From positions 33,972 to 97,971 of the forward strand of contig CAUYUJ010000885.1 of the NCBI GenBank assembly GCA_963575745.1: a stretch of DNA of 64,000 nucleotides, given 5' to 3'. The notes beneath the pieces are model-generated. The model did not search any database. It had not been told where the DNA came from and was given only the letters and a program-made list of their open reading frames with translations. Source of the DNA: Prorocentrum cordatum. Its lineage: Eukaryota; Sar; Dinophyceae; Prorocentrales; Prorocentraceae. Shown here one piece after another: positions 63,066-64,000 of this stretch. The translations under genes and the position numbers were made by a program. Each line of letters starts with the position of its first letter. Position 1 is the first letter of the stretch.

Positions 63066-63870
63066 TAATTTGTAGGAGGAAGAGGAGGAAGCGTTGACGC
63101 CCTCGCCATCCTCCACATCCTTCCCCTTCACCTCTTTCTCTGCCTGTTTGATCCCCCTCTCTTTTTTTTCTTGCTTTTTGTTTTCCCTTTCTCTTTGTCT
63201 TTCTCGTTCTATCACATTCGTACATATATTTATAGTATATGATATATATATATGTATACACACCGTCTCTCCGACACTGGGCTTGACGCATCTAGTGTTG
63301 GGGTACGTGAGATTCCGTTGGGATGTAGCCGCCATTGTCCATGTGACCATTTTTTTGTGTTTCGCGGTGGGCACGCGGCACAAGTTGCGAGTGAGCCATC
63401 TGCCCTGGGCTCCAACGCTCGGGCCACGTCCACTGCGAGACCGAAGGCGTGCCGTTGCCACTCCCACGATTTGCTACTAATTGCTTTGAGCCCCGCTCCC
63501 CTTTCGACGCCATAGGGGGTGCGCCATGGGGTGGTCCATGAACGCGGTGTCTATGCGCTCCAGGCTCGCAGGGCACGGCAGGCGGCGGCACTTGCGCGAC
63601 GCCAGAGGGGGGCGCGCAAGGGGTGGGTGCGCTGTCCGCGTCAGGAGGACGAGGGGCAGAAATATGCGGACTATGTTTAGGACGAGGAGGATGGCGAGGG
63701 CGACGAGGAAAGCGAAAATAACGACAATTAAACCCAGGAGGAGGACGAGGGCGATGATCTTGAGGCACGCTTGCAATCGATACAAAAAAGCGAACAAACC
63801 GTGACGGTTCGTCCTCTAGTATGTATCTTCTTATGGTCCAGTCATCGTCGTCGTCAGCATCACCGTCATC
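63066..63870. other. Unassigned with short CT-rich and TA runs
   Basis: CT-rich 63110-63210, (TA)n at 63243-63255. 63260-63870 shows no recognised gene or repeat. Confidence 0.4.
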
Positions 63871-63874
63871 TCCA

Positions 63875-63884
63875 GCAGCATCAC

Positions 63885-63948
<64 letters not shown>

Positions 63949-64000
63949 GTCATCGTCATCGTCATCGTCATCACCCACCCTCATCCTCATCCTCATCCTC
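63875..64000. repeat. (ATC)n and (CTCATC)n tract at the window end
   Basis: Pure (CAT)n from 63885, then CATCGT and CTCATC units; runs off the window. Confidence 0.95.

Overview
The window looks like nuclear DNA of a photosynthetic dinoflagellate. Four things support this. (1) The one convincing gene is extremely GC3-rich and encodes a plastid/thylakoid-type leader with an FVxP-like motif. (2) Its two exons join in frame across an intron with a GA donor and an AG|G acceptor, a non-canonical pattern known from dinoflagellates. (3) A relict of the 22-nt dinoflagellate spliced leader lies at 25011-25048. (4) Coding density is very low in a matrix of trinucleotide tracts, satellites and foldback elements. 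The species cannot be named from this sequence. Long reading frames exist nearly everywhere, but most are translations of (CTC)n/(GGA)n, (ATC)n, 9-, 12-, 42- or 101-bp repeats and are not genes.

Left third (1-15 kb). A predicted thylakoid-lumen protein (244 aa) has exon 1 at 4401-5042 and exon 2 at 14786-14878. The 9.7-kb intron between them holds a nested structure. An array of gene-poor 'CCCAAGAGGCC' repeats comes first. Next, on the minus strand, is a decayed Pif1-type DNA helicase (7123-13233), which is itself split by a 4,152-bp foldback transposon (8252-12403) with ~1.5-kb inverted arms and a short target duplication. Removing the transposon restores the helicase reading frame at the join. 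A ~160-bp satellite lies 5' of the helicase.

Middle (15-53 kb). No confident gene is seen. The DNA is a mosaic of many small dispersed families, and most have two to five recognisable copies within this one window. Several are near-palindromic MITE-like elements: a 156-nt almost perfect hairpin at 16873-17028 with a relative at 40338-40484; a TCGGGCATGTCC-ended family; a GC-rich 110-130-bp family with four copies; a 351-bp foldback at 28927-29277; and a GGTCGGGAACTT-ended element at 45594-46024. Satellites are nested in one another (a ~222-bp array inside a ~75-bp array at 31.7-33.1 kb). A compositionally distinct stretch (19.6-24.1 kb) and short segments near 24.4, 37, 44 and 51 kb carry broken protein-like frames that I cannot assign to a family.

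Right end (53-64 kb). A composite element (53576-55222) shares both ends with one at 26994-27715 but has a much longer microsatellite core. It is followed by a 2.2-kb satellite of a 9-bp GGGCTCATA unit with higher-order structure, two long tetranucleotide tracts, a two-tier tandem array (60.2-61.3 kb) and a final CAT tract. The genes do not form an operon or pathway. The biology here is one nuclear plastid-protein gene surviving inside a very active, self-duplicating repeat landscape.
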